Source: Streptomyces sp. CG1
Lineage (GTDB): Bacteria > Actinomycetota > Actinomycetes > Streptomycetales > Streptomycetaceae
Assembly (NCBI RefSeq): GCF_041080625.1
Contig: NZ_CP163518.1
Span: 3,720,001 to 3,784,000, forward strand
Direction: 5' to 3'
Length of the DNA stretch: 64,000 nt
Below, one piece after another: positions 19,628 to 28,700 of this stretch. The notes beneath the pieces are model-generated. The model saw nothing but the letters and a program-made list of their open reading frames with translations. It did not search any database and was not told the DNA's origin. How positions within the stretch are numbered: position 1 is the stretch's first letter; every line of letters begins with the position of its first letter. Made by a program: the position numbers and the translations under genes.

Positions 19628-21016
19628 TCAGCCCTCGGTCTTCTCCTCGGCGGCGTCGGAAGCCTCGGCGGCCTCGACCGTCTCGATGGCGGACTCGGTC
19701 TCGTCCTCCTCGTCGAGGTCGACGATCTCGCCATTGGTGTCCTTCACCGTGGCGGCCTCGACCACGACGGCCAGGGCCTTGCCACGGGCGACCTCGCCGA
19801 CCAGAAGCGGCACCTGGCCACCCTCGACGACGGCCTGGGCGAACTGGTCGGGGGACATGCCGGAGGAGGCCGCACGCCGCATGAGGTGCTCGGTGAGCTC
19901 CTCCTGGTTGACGTTGAGGTTCTCCTTCTTGACCAGCTCGTCGAGGACGAACTGGGTCTTGATGCCCTTGACCGCGGCCTCGCGGGTCTCGGTCTCGAAC
20001 TCCTCGGCGGTCTTGCCCTGGATCTCCAGGTACTTCGCGAGGTCGAGGCCCATCTGGCCGAGCTGGTGGTGCTCCAGGTTGTGCTTGCGGGTGTTGACCT
20101 CGTCCTCGAGCAGCTTCTCGGGGACCGGGACCTCGACCAGCTCGAGGAGCTTCTCCAGGACGCGCTCCTGGGCCTGGGTGGCCTGGTCGAACTGCTTCAT
20201 GTTCGCGAGGCGCTTGCGGCTGTCGGCCTTCAGCTCGTCCAGGGTGTCGAACTCGGAGGCGAGCTGCGCGAACTCGTCGTCCAGCGCGGGCAGTTCACGG
20301 GCGGCGACCTGGGTGACCTTGACGGTGACCTCGGCCTCCTTGCCCGCGGCGGAGCCGCCCTTCAGCTCGGAGGCGAAGGTGGCCTCCTCGCCGGCGGACT
20401 TGCCCTTGACGGCGTCGTCGATGCCGTCGAGCAGCTCACCGGAGCCGATGGTGTAGGAGACGCCGTTGGCGATGCCGTCCTCCAGCACCTCGCCGTCGAC
20501 CTTGGCCTCCAGGTCGATGGTGACGACGTCGCCGTCCTCGGCGGCGCGCTCGACCGGGGAGGTGGAGGCGAAGCGCTCACGGAGCTGCTCGACCGACTTC
20601 TCGATGTCCTCGTCGGTGACCTCGACGGCGTCGACCTCGACCTCGATGCCGGTGTAGTCCGGGATCTCCAGGGCCGGGCGGACGTCGACCTCGGCGGTGA
20701 AGTTCAGCGTCTCGCCGTCCTTCAGCTCGGTGATGTCGACCTCGGGCTGGCCCAGCGGGCTCAGCTCGGCCTCGTTGACCGCCTCGGTGTAGAACTTGGG
20801 AAGCGCGTCGTTGACGGCCTCCTCCAGCACCGCACCGCGGCCGAACCGCTGGTCGATGACGCGGGCCGGGATCTTGCCCTTGCGGAAGCCCTTCACCGTG
20901 ACCTGCTGGTTGATCTTCTTGTACGCCGCGTCGAGGCTGTCCTTGAGCTCCTCGAAGGGCACCTCGACAGTGAGCCGAACCCGGGTCGGGTTCAGGGTCT
21001 CCACGGCGCTCTTCAC
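19628..21016 (-). CDS. tig: Trigger factor, ribosome-associated chaperone and prolyl isomerase
   Basis: The start is the GTG at 21014-21016 ([12 protein letters not shown]) with AAGGAG 8 bases upstream, giving 462 residues although the frame is open further. Order: ribosome-binding domain with the signature region G-F-R-K-G-K-I-P (about residues 40-50), FKBP-type isomerase domain (about 150-240), helical substrate cradle, then an acidic C-terminal tail rich in Glu, Asp and Ala. It binds ribosomal protein L23 and shields nascent chains. It precedes the clpP operon on the same strand, separated by about 236 bases. Confidence 0.97.
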   Translation of the reverse strand: MKSAVETLNPTRVRLTVEVPFEELKDSLDAAYKKINQQVTVKGFRKGKIPARVIDQRFGRGAVLEEAVNDALPKFYTEAVNEAELSPLGQPEVDITELKDGETLNFTAEVDVRPALEIPDYTGIEVEVDAVEVTDEDIEKSVEQLRERFASTSPVERAAEDGDVVTIDLEAKVDGEVLEDGIANGVSYTIGSGELLDGIDDAVKGKSAGEEATFASELKGGSAAGKEAEVTVKVTQVAARELPALDDEFAQLASEFDTLDELKADSRKRLANMKQFDQATQAQERVLEKLLELVEVPVPEKLLEDEVNTRKHNLEHHQLGQMGLDLAKYLEIQGKTAEEFETETREAAVKGIKTQFVLDELVKKENLNVNQEELTEHLMRRAASSGMSPDQFAQAVVEGGQVPLLVGEVARGKALAVVVEAATVKDTNGEIVDLDEEDETESAIETVEAAEASDAAEEKTEG

Positions 21017-21206
21017 GGTTCGGTCTCCTTGTGGCTGACTGCTTGGGTTCTGCCGGAGCCAGACAGCACCGGCGGATTCGCCGCCCGGAGGAGTACGAGG
21101 AGTACTCAGGCCGTCGGGGCCGGGACACACGGGCGCGCAGCTTGCATAGTAACCGCAGCCGGTCAGCGCCCCAAAAGGCGATCATCACGACGTCGTGGAC
21201 AGATGG

Positions 21207-21280
21207 TCGGGGTGGCGGGATTTGAACCCACGGCCTTCCGCTCCCAAAGCGGACGCGCTACCAAGCTGCGCCACACCCCG
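21207..21280 (-). tRNA. tRNA-Pro (anticodon TGG)
   Basis: The minus strand folds into a cloverleaf. The acceptor CGGGGTG (21274-21280) pairs with CACCCCG (21208-21214), the discriminator is A, and the anticodon loop TTTGGGA gives UGG for CCA/CCG and related proline codons. The T arm contains GTTCAAATC. CCA is not encoded. It lies between tig and a plus-strand tRNA-Gly. Confidence 0.95.
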
Positions 21281-21371
21281 TCTGGTGCGACACGTAGGGT
21301 ACATGGCCCGGCCGGTTCCGTCGGCCGCATTCTTCGAGGCGACGCGTACGGGTGCTTCCTGGACCTATTCG

Positions 21372-21402
21372 TTGGCCTCGGCGGCGGGCGACCCGCTACG
21401 AT
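21372..21402 (+). promoter_or_regulatory. Possible promoter of tRNA-Gly
   Basis: TTGGCC and TACGAT are separated by 19 bases, with the -10-like element 39 bases before the mature tRNA-Gly. The spacing is slightly long and the -35 weak, so this is a tentative reading. Confidence 0.3.
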
Positions 21403-21441
21403 GCCTCCAGTGCCGCGGTCACCGACCTGCGGCGCACTGTT

Positions 21442-21512
21442 GCGGGCGTAGCTCAATGGTAGAGCCCTAGTCTTCCAAACTAGCTACGCGGGTTCGATTC
21501 CCGTCGCCCGCT
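21442..21512 (+). tRNA. tRNA-Gly (anticodon TCC)
   Basis: A 71-base cloverleaf: the acceptor GCGGGCG pairs with CGCCCGC, the discriminator is T, the anticodon stem CTAGT/ACTAG encloses loop CTTCCAA with anticodon TCC (reads GGA/GGG), and the T arm is GGTTCGATTCC. CCA is not encoded. Confidence 0.96.
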
Positions 21513-21522
21513 CTGTACACCG

Positions 21523-21564
21523 AAGGCCCAGGGACAGGTCGCTTTCCTCTCCCTGGGCCTTTGG
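21523..21564 (+). terminator. Terminator after tRNA-Gly
   Basis: A perfect 12-pair stem (AAGGCCCAGGGA against TCCCTGGGCCTT) with a 15-base loop starts 11 bases after the tRNA-Gly 3' end. Confidence 0.85.
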
Positions 21565-21816
21565 CCGTTCCAGGGGCCGGGATGGAGGGGGCGCCGTTCC
21601 CGGCTGCGGGTTCGTCGTGGTGTGCGCGGGTGCTCCCATCCCGTACGCCATCGGCCCAGGCGGAGCCGAGCAGACACGGCCCATGAAGTCCAGGCCGCCC
21701 GTACGGTGGCGCGCTCCACCTGGACGCCAGGAACCACGCCTGCTCCACGGTGTGCGGGGCGACGGCGGACGGGATGGGAGCTGGGGGTGAGTGGTGGGTT
21801 GCGGGGATCGTTCGAC

Positions 21817-22047
21817 CTAGATCGTCGGGTGGTCGAGAACGTTGCCGTTCGAGCAGCTGTTGGCGTGGATGGGGACGTAGTCACTCAGGATGGGCAGCGC
21901 CGAGACCTCCGCCCCTTCCAGCCCGCAGACGGATGCCGGCGAGAAGGTCCAGTTGGTGAACGGGGTCGATCTGTTGTCCGCATGGGCGGGAGCCGCCATG
22001 GCGATGGCAGCCACGGCCAGCGTGGCGGTCATGATGATCTTTCGCAT
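21817..22047 (-). CDS. Small secreted peptide with one cysteine pair
   Basis: The 76-residue product starts at the ATG at 22045-22047 with GGAG 5 bases upstream. Residues 1-24 form a clear Sec signal peptide with basic start M-R-K-I-I and cleavage after A-P-A-H-A. The mature chain of about 52 residues has two cysteines (one near the middle, one near the end in N-S-C-S-N-G-N-V) that could form a single disulfide. It lacks the chaplin domain and the longer, Gln/Asn-rich rodlin sequence. Function is unknown; a small extracellular or envelope protein is likely. It stands alone, with about 250 empty bases toward tRNA-Gly. Confidence 0.75.
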   Translation of the reverse strand: MRKIIMTATLAVAAIAMAAPAHADNRSTPFTNWTFSPASVCGLEGAEVSALPILSDYVPIHANSCSNGNVLDHPTI

Positions 22048-22174
22048 GCTCGCTCCAACGACCATGACGATCACCGGACACGGCTCCCCATGGGTGTGTC
22101 CCCCGCGTGCCCGAACCAGCGGGCACCGACGGGAAGCAGCGGGGACCTGCGGGCCAGGTTCGCATAACCCCAGA

Positions 22175-23217
22175 TCACCAACGCTCCGTCCTGGTGTTGC
22201 CACCGTCGGCGAGGGTGAACCGCGGCCATGAGGCCGTCGCCGGCGCTGACCAGGGACGTCCGTGAGGTGGCACATGCGCTGAAGGGGCCGTCGGCGGCGA
22301 GGGGGTCCGAACCCGTGGGGTTCTTCGCATGCCGGTGCCGGGCGTGCCGGCCGCCAGGGTGTCCAGGGCGTCCGGGGCGTCTGGGGCGTCCTTGTTGTCC
22401 TGGGCGAGGACGACGGTGCCGGCCCCCGGCCGGGGCGGTGTCCGGCTCGGGCGAGGGCGGGGCGGTCGCGTCGGGCCCGGCATCCCGGGCGCGGTCGGGC
22501 AGCCGTTCGTCGTGCAGGAAGCCGTGGAGTTCGTCGGGGGTGGGCCGGGCCTTGGGGGCTTCTTCAGACAGGGACGGACGAAGACGAAGGGGGGATCGTC
22601 GGGGACGCCGTCGAGGTCAGGGGTGTGATCGATGATCCGGGGCGCCGTCTCCCAGGGACTCGCGCTGTCGAAGGGGCCGGGGCGGGTGGCGGCGTAGCCG
22701 AGGACCGCGCCCAGGGAGAAGACCTCGGTGGCCGGGCCGGCCTCGTGCGGGGAGGTGAGCCGCCCGGGGGGCATCGCTGCCCTCCGCCGCTCTCGGCCGG
22801 TCTGGGTCAGGGCGTCGGTGCCGTGGACCCGGCGGCGTGGGAGACGCCGAAGTCGATCAGGCGCGGGCCCGCCTCGGTCGGCATGGCGTTGGCCGGTTTC
22901 AGGTCATGGTGGACCGCTCCGGCGCCGGGGGTACCCCCGCCCGCGCGAAGCCGAGAGCCGGGAGCGGGTGCCGTGGTCCTCGCCGGGGATGCAGAGCGTG
23001 GCCATCCAGGGGCGCGGGGCGTCGGCGTCCGCGTCCACCACGGGCGCCGTGAAGGCGCCGCTGACCCTTTGGCCGCGGCGGCCACCTCGCGGCTGAACCG
23101 GAGGCGGACAGGGCGAGGTGCACCACGCCACGCCCATGGCGCCGGGGCCGGGGCGGTCCTCGATCCGGTAGCCCGCTGTCTGCGCCTCTCCGCCGGGTCC
23201 GTGGCGCGCAGCGCCAT
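22175..23217 (-). pseudogene. Degenerate Ser/Thr protein kinase
   Basis: Pieces of an AfsK/Pkn-type kinase occur in order on the minus strand but in different frames. From the ATG near 23217 one sees a start M-A-L-R-A-T-D-P-A-E. A frameshift leads to the glycine loop G-P-G-A-M-G-V-A-W, then V-S-G-A-F-T-A-P-V-V-D-A-D-A-D-A-P. The part between the N-lobe and the catalytic loop is missing and replaced by a repeat-like palindrome (22926-22973). The catalytic loop follows as H-H-D-L-K-P-A-N-A (usual HRDLKPxN), then D-F-G-V-S, another frameshift, G-P-A-T-E-V-F-S-L-G-A-V-L, and a final frameshift before P-T-P-D-E-L-H-G-F. At least three frameshifts plus a deletion make it non-functional. The last 60 codons are of unclear origin. 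Confidence 0.8.
22926..22973. repeat. Streptomyces-type palindromic repeat inside the kinase remnant
   Basis: GGGGGTACCCCC (22927-22938) is followed by a GCGAAGCCGAGAGC-like block and a GGGAG end. This arrangement resembles a palindromic element I know as frequent in Streptomyces genomes. It lies where the kinase lacks the segment before its catalytic loop. Confidence 0.5.
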
Positions 23218-23279
23218 CCCCGTACGTCTCCCCGCTGGTTCAGTTGTTCCGCGCGTGCCGGTCCGCCGGCTCCGCGCGG

Positions 23280-23474
23280 TCAGAACTTGATCGAACTGAT
23301 CGAGTCCGCTATCGAGTTCAGGAAGCGGTCGATGGACGGAGCCATGCCGGTGGAGGCGAGGAAGAAGCCGAAGAGGATCGCGACGATCGCGGGCCCCGCC
23401 TTGATGTTCCCTCCTCGTAGTAGGACCACCAGGATGATCGCCAACAGCAGCACCACAGACAGTGAAATGGCCAC
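23280..23474 (-). CDS. 64-residue double-span membrane protein
   Basis: The start is a GTG at 23472-23474, with a distant GAGGG upstream. Residues 3-20 and about 27-45 are hydrophobic helices separated by R-G-G-N-I-K, and the tail I-D-R-F-L-N-S-I-A-D-S-I is amphipathic. The composition is clearly protein-like and unlike its shadow frames. I recognise it as a type of short hypothetical membrane protein found in Streptomyces, without known function. It lies just upstream (in its reading sense) of nothing conserved, with the kinase remnant following 62 bases later. Confidence 0.65.
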   Translation of the reverse strand: MAISLSVVLLLAIILVVLLRGGNIKAGPAIVAILFGFFLASTGMAPSIDRFLNSIADSISSIKF

Positions 23475-23881
23475 AACTGATCACACCCTCGGTCGGTCCG
23501 CTCTCCCGGCCCGGAGGTACGGCCACCGCACCCCCGCCAGAACCATCGTGCCACCAACCCGGCCACCTCATGCGGCTCGTGACACAACGTCGACCACCGG
23601 ACCTTCGCGGGCGGTCCGCCGCACGGCAATTCGGCGGCGCGTCCCGCCCGACTCCGCACCCGACTTCCCTGGGAATTACGCGGCTTCCTTTCCGCCTCCA
23701 CACATCTTGCGCGCAGGTAATTCGAATTGATGGCATGGGGGCGCCGTATGCCTGATTTAGTCTGGATGAATCGGGACATTATGGGTGAACTGACGGTCTC
23801 CATGTGCGCATCATCACGTCGGCGCCGGGCTCAAGTTCGGTAAAACGCGAAATCGCGAGTAGCCCAACGCGACAACCTGGA
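23475..23881. other. Gene-free, AT-richer intergenic stretch
   Basis: No open frame here shows coding bias. The segment 23690-23870 is clearly richer in A and T than its surroundings and includes the palindrome AATTCGAATT near 23718. It may be the old promoter region of the plus-strand acyltransferase remnant and of the minus-strand 64-residue gene. Confidence 0.5.
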
Positions 23882-24316
23882 ATGGCTGCAGGAGTTTTAC
23901 GAAATCACAAGACAACGCCAAGTGTCTGGCGATCGTGCTCGTCGCGATGGGGCACTCGTGGGAGCTGGCGCGCCGCCCTGGTGGTGCGGCCCGGTGATGA
24001 CGCTCGCGATGATGGGCTGCTCGCTGCTGCTGGCGGCCTGCTTCTTCGCCTGGGTACCGGGCCGGAAGACGTGGTTCACGACGCTGGGCGCGGGCACGCT
24101 GTACGGCTGTCTGCTGTACGGCTTCCTGGTGAAGTTCGCCGACTGCCGCATCTGGTCCGACCACGCCTGGCTGCACCGCCCGCTCGGCGAGACCCTCGTC
24201 ACGCTCCTCGCGGGCGCTGCCGTCACCGTGCCGTGCACCAGGCCCGTACAGCGGGTCTTCCGGTTCGCGGTGGAGCCGAAGACGCTGAACGCCCCTGTCC
24301 GGCCTGATACGGCGCC
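23882..24316 (+). pseudogene. Remnant of an acyltransferase-3 type membrane protein
   Basis: An N-terminal piece in one frame reads D-N-A-K-C-L-A-I-V-L-V-A-M-G-H-S-W-E (from 23911), the first helix and catalytic-His motif of acyltransferase-3/fucose acetylase-like proteins. It is followed within a few codons, in another frame, by the family's C-terminal two helices (M-T-L-A-M-M-G-C-S-L-L-L, and Y-G-C-L-L-Y-G-F-L-V-K) and the terminal R-V-F-R-F-A-V-E-P. About 200 residues between are absent and the frame changes, so this is a decayed gene. The end runs into the convergent DUF6177-like gene. Confidence 0.7.
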
Positions 24317-25741
24317 TCAGTCGCCCTTGAGGTGCCTCGTCAGGCGTTCGAAGTCCGTCCAGCCCGTGAGGTCCGAGGGGTCGCCCGGGAAGGCGTAGTA
24401 CAGCGCCGGACGCCGCTTCGGGCCCAGCTCGCGCGGCGGCGTGGGCAGCGGCGTGCGCCGGGCCCGGTCGCCGGGCATCTCCCGTACCTCGTCGGCACCG
24501 AGGACGAAGGCGTACGGGACGCCGGGGCCCTCGAAGCGCGGCGGTACGGACAGGTCACGGCGGGCCCGGCGGACCTGGACCAGCATCGACTGCAGGTCGT
24601 GCCGGGTGGCGAGGATCTCCGCCGCCCGGATCACGTCGGCGTCCGTCGGCACCTCCTCGCCCGGACCGTAGCCGAACGCCATCGTGACGTCCTCCTCCAC
24701 ACCGCCTTCGGTACGGCTGATCCGGACCGTCGCCAGGCCCGGGCGCTCCGGGCTGCCGACGACCACCAGCCAGGTCGGCTCGGGTGCCCGCTCGTACGCC
24801 ACGTCCGTCAGCTGACGCACCGACCAGGGCAGGTTGGCGGGCTCCTCGGTGCCCCAGCCGGCCGGCGGCTCACCGGTCAGCTCACGCCATACGGCTTCCA
24901 GGGCACCGCCGAGCACGAGCCGCTCGTCCGCCGGATGGATCGCCCGGAAGGACACGGCCAGTTGGCGTTCTCCGTCGTCCGCGACCACGGGGGCGAAGGA
25001 GTCGGCCATGGGGGTACGGGGGTCCTCCGGCGTCGCCTCCGGGGACTCGACCGGCATGAACAGGCCGTTGGCCCAGTGCAGTACGGCTCCGGACAGGCCG
25101 TCGTAGTAGCCGTCCTTCTCGTCCTGCACCACCCAGCGCGAGGGCCAGCCCGGCAGGTTGTTGCGGACCGCCGGGGACAGCCGGGTGCCGGCGGGGGTGA
25201 CGATCTGCAGGCCGAGGTCGGCCTCGGCCACGGCCCGGAAGGCGTTCGAGAGCCAGGCGGTCATCGCGACCACCGGGCGGTCCTGGATCACCACGGCGAC
25301 CTTGTCGGTGAGCACGTCCACGGCGGGCTGCGCCGCGGCCGGGGTCGGCACCGCGCGCATCCCGTCGGTCTTGACCACCGCCAGCGACCGCGTCGCCTCC
25401 CGCGGCCAGGCGGTGCCGCCGACCAGGGTGGCGATGCGGGCGGCGAAGGTCCCGGCGAGTTGCTCGGCCTCCTTGACGCCGGTGGTGGCACGGGCCTCGG
25501 TCCACCAGTACGGCACCTCGGGCTCGCTCGCCCCGAGCAGCCGCTGCGCCTCTCCCCTGACCTGCACCAGCAGGGGTGCCTCGACGGAGACGAGAGGGCG
25601 GCCCTGCTCGTCGCAGAGCTGCACCACCGCGCCGTCCCCCTCGACGCCCGCCAGCATGTCCGGGCCGCCGGCGAGCAGCCCCGCGAGCACGCTCAGCGGG
25701 TCGGGCATGGTCCTGGTGAGAGCGACGACATCCTTCGTCAT
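24317..25741 (-). CDS. DUF6177-like protein of the ESX locus
   Basis: The 474-residue soluble protein has no signal peptide or membrane span and no catalytic motif I can name. It resembles the DUF6177 family encoded next to eccC in Streptomyces type VII loci. Its length, a Trp-rich middle part (W-P-S-R-W-V-V-Q-D) and a C-terminal Y-Y-A-F-P-G-D segment are the visible features. As the last gene of the ESX operon, 56 bases after eccC, it may be a cytoplasmic accessory to the secretion ATPase. That role is inferred only from position. Confidence 0.7.
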   Translation of the reverse strand: MTKDVVALTRTMPDPLSVLAGLLAGGPDMLAGVEGDGAVVQLCDEQGRPLVSVEAPLLVQVRGEAQRLLGASEPEVPYWWTEARATTGVKEAEQLAGTFAARIATLVGGTAWPREATRSLAVVKTDGMRAVPTPAAAQPAVDVLTDKVAVVIQDRPVVAMTAWLSNAFRAVAEADLGLQIVTPAGTRLSPAVRNNLPGWPSRWVVQDEKDGYYDGLSGAVLHWANGLFMPVESPEATPEDPRTPMADSFAPVVADDGERQLAVSFRAIHPADERLVLGGALEAVWRELTGEPPAGWGTEEPANLPWSVRQLTDVAYERAPEPTWLVVVGSPERPGLATVRISRTEGGVEEDVTMAFGYGPGEEVPTDADVIRAAEILATRHDLQSMLVQVRRARRDLSVPPRFEGPGVPYAFVLGADEVREMPGDRARRTPLPTPPRELGPKRRPALYYAFPGDPSDLTGWTDFERLTRHLKGD

Positions 25742-25759
25742 GGGTTACCTCGGCCCCTT

Positions 25760-25795
25760 ACCTGTTACCTGTTCCCCACCTGTTGCCTGTTCCCC
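25760..25795. repeat. Two tandem 18-base copies
   Basis: ACCTGTTACCTGTTCCCC is followed at once by ACCTGTTGCCTGTTCCCC (one difference) in the gap between eccC and the DUF6177-like gene. It looks like a recent slippage duplication; no function is evident. Confidence 0.8.
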
Positions 25796-25797
25796 GC

Positions 25798-28700
25798 TCA
25801 CCGGTTCCCCGTGTAAACGGTCTGGATGAGCCGGCTCGGCTCGCCCCTGCGGACCAGGACGCCGCGACCGGGCGGCTGCTGGCCGGCGTACACACCGGGG
25901 AAGAGCTGGCCCTCACTGCGGTCGCCCGCCATCACCAGCGCCGAGGCACCGGACTCGCGCAGGCTCTGCAGCAGCGGCTCGTACAGGCCGCGCGAGGCGC
26001 CCGCTACCCGGCGGGTGAGGACGAAGTGGAGGCCGATGTCCTGGGCCGAGGGGATGTACGGCAGGAACGGGGCGAGCGGCTGCTGGCCGGCGGTGGTCAG
26101 GACGTCGTAGTCGTCGACCAGGATCACGATCCGCGGGCCCGATCCCCAGCTGCCCGGTTCCAGGTCCTCGCCGTCCGCGCTCTCGTCGGGCAGCCGCTTC
26201 TCCAGTTCGGTGGCGATGCCCGCGGACAGGCCCGCGCACAGCTTGGCGTTGTAGGCGTAGCCGCCCCGGTACTCCTCCGGGATGGCGCCGCGCAGCCCGC
26301 GCCGCGGGTCCATGACGCCGAAGACCAGTTCGTCCTCGCTGTAGCGCTCGATCAGACCCTCGGCGACGGCCCTGAGCAGGTTGGTCTTGCCGCACTCGCT
26401 GTCGCCCATGATCACCAGGTGCTGGTCGTGCTGGAACAGGTCGAGCAGGACGGGCGCCAGCTGGGTCTGGTCCAGGCCGATCGGGACCCGGCGCGGTTCG
26501 GTCGCCGGGCCCGGCAGCAGGTGCGGCTCGAGGATGTGCGGCAGCACCCTGACCGGCTGGGCGGTCTCGCCGGTCCAGGTGGCGCGGATCGTACGGGCCG
26601 TGCGCTCCAGGACCGCGCCGAGGTCGGCCGTGTCGGCGACGCCGTCGGTGCGGGGCAGGGCGACCTGGGCGAAGAGCTTGCCGTCGGTGAGGACGCGGCC
26701 CTTCTCCTCGGGTGAGAGGGTCTGGGCGAGCTTGCGCTCGATGCTGGACTCGCCGGGGTCGTTCAGCCTCAGTTCCACCCGGGTGCCGAACTGGGACTGG
26801 GCGGCGATGCGCACGTCGTTCCAGCGCAGCATGCCGGCCACCACGTGGATGCCGTAGCCGCTGCCGCGCTTGAGGATGTCGCCGACCGCGTCGTCGAGTT
26901 CCTCGAAGTCGTCGCGCAGGGCGCCGAAGCCGTCGATGAGCAGCACGATCTCGGTGGAGGCCAGCTCGGGGACGCGGCCCGCGGCGCGCAGGGTGCGCAG
27001 CTGCTCCAGGGAGTCGACGTTGTGCAGCCGGAACAGTTCCTCGCGCTGGTCGAGCATGCCGCGCACGGAGTCGATGGTGCGGGCGCAGCGCTCCCGGTCC
27101 GCCCGGCCGGCCACCCCGCCGACGTGCGGCAGACCGGAGAGCGCCTGCAGGCCGCCGCCGACCAGGTCGAGGCCGTAGATGCCGACCTCCTGCGGGGTGT
27201 GGGTGAGCGCCAGGGACAGGGCCAGGGTGCGCAGCAGGGTGGTCTTGCCGGACTGGGGGCCGCCGATGACCGCCGCGTGGCCGCCCGCCATCGTGAGGTC
27301 CAGGTACCACTGGCCCTGCCACTGCCGGGTCGGGTCGTCCAGGACGCCCAGCGGCACCTGGAGCGGGCCGCGGCGCCGGGCGAGCTGCATGCCGCGGGCG
27401 CCCACCTCGACGGGCCCGGCGACCTGGTCCAGGGCGACGCCGTCGGGCAGCGGGGGCAGCCAGATCTGGCGTACGGGCCGGGCGCCGGCGTCCTCGAGCT
27501 GCCGGACCATGACGCCCATCTCGGTCGGCCCGGTCTCCCGGCGCCGCATCTGCGGCTCGACGGGACCCGAACTCTCCTCCTGGCCCAGGGAGTTGAACGT
27601 CGTGTACTCCAGGGCCAGGGGCCCGGTGTCCTCGGTGTCCCGCTGGACGGGGCCGCGGTAGGCGCCGGAGACATAGCCGGCCTTGAACCGCTCGTAGTGG
27701 CTGGTGTCGACCTTGAGGTAGCCGAAGCCCGGCAGCGGCGGGAGGTGGAAGGCGTCCGTGGTGTCGAGGACCGTGCGGGACTCGTCGGCGGAGAAGGTGC
27801 GCAGGCCCAGCCGGTACGACAGATAGGTGTCGAGGCCCTTGAGCTTGCCGCCCTCGATGCGCTGGCTGGACAGCAGCAGGTGCACGCCGATGGAGCGGCC
27901 GATACGGCCGATGGACAGGAACAGGTCGATGAAGTCCGGCTTGGCGGTGAGGAGTTCGCCGAACTCGTCGATCACGACGAACAGGTGGGGCAGCGGGTCG
28001 AGGTCGGGGCGCTTCTCGGCGCGCAGGGCGGCGTAGTGGCCGATGTCGGCGACGTTGCCCGCCTCCTTGAGGACCTGCTGGCGCCGCTTGACCTCGCCGG
28101 CGAGCGAGGCGTGGACGCGTTCGACGAGACCGGCCTGGTTCTCCAGGTTGGTGATCACACCGGCCACGTGCGGGAGGTCCGCGAAGGGGGCGAAGGTGGC
28201 GCCGCCCTTGTAGTCGACGAGGACCAGCGCGAGATCCTCCGGCGAGTGGGTGGCGACCAGCGCGAGGACGAGGGTGCGCAGCAGCTCGGACTTGCCGGAG
28301 CCGGTGGCGCCGACGCACAGGCCGTGCGGGCCCATGCCCAGCTCGGAGGACTCCTTCAGGTCGAGGAGCACGGGTTCGTGGCTGTCGCTGACGCCGATCG
28401 GGACGCGCAGGAAGGCGCGTTCGGCGCGCGGCGCCCACAGCCGGGCCAGGTCGAGCTGGGCGACGTCGTCGATGCCGAGCAGCTCCGCGAAGTCGACCGG
28501 GCCGGTCAGCGGGGCGTCGACCAGGGACTCCGCGGACAGCCGCAGCGGGGCGAGCATCCGGGCCAGTCCCTCGGCGAGGGCGGTGCCGACCTCGTCGACC
28601 GTGCCGTGGGCGCTGATCGGCTCGGTCTCACGCAGGTCCTCGATGACGATCCGGGCGCCGTCGACGGTGATGCGCACGCCGACGCTGCCGGGCTCCTGCA

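Noticed and set aside
21480-21748. Short minus-strand frames over tRNA-Gly ending in G-N-R-T-R-V-A-S-L-type sequence
   Set aside because: This is the familiar false translation of a tRNA gene.
21817-22047. Secreted peptide as a chaplin or rodlin
   Set aside because: The Gly/Asn-rich chaplin domain with its spaced cysteines and the rodlin length and composition are both absent.
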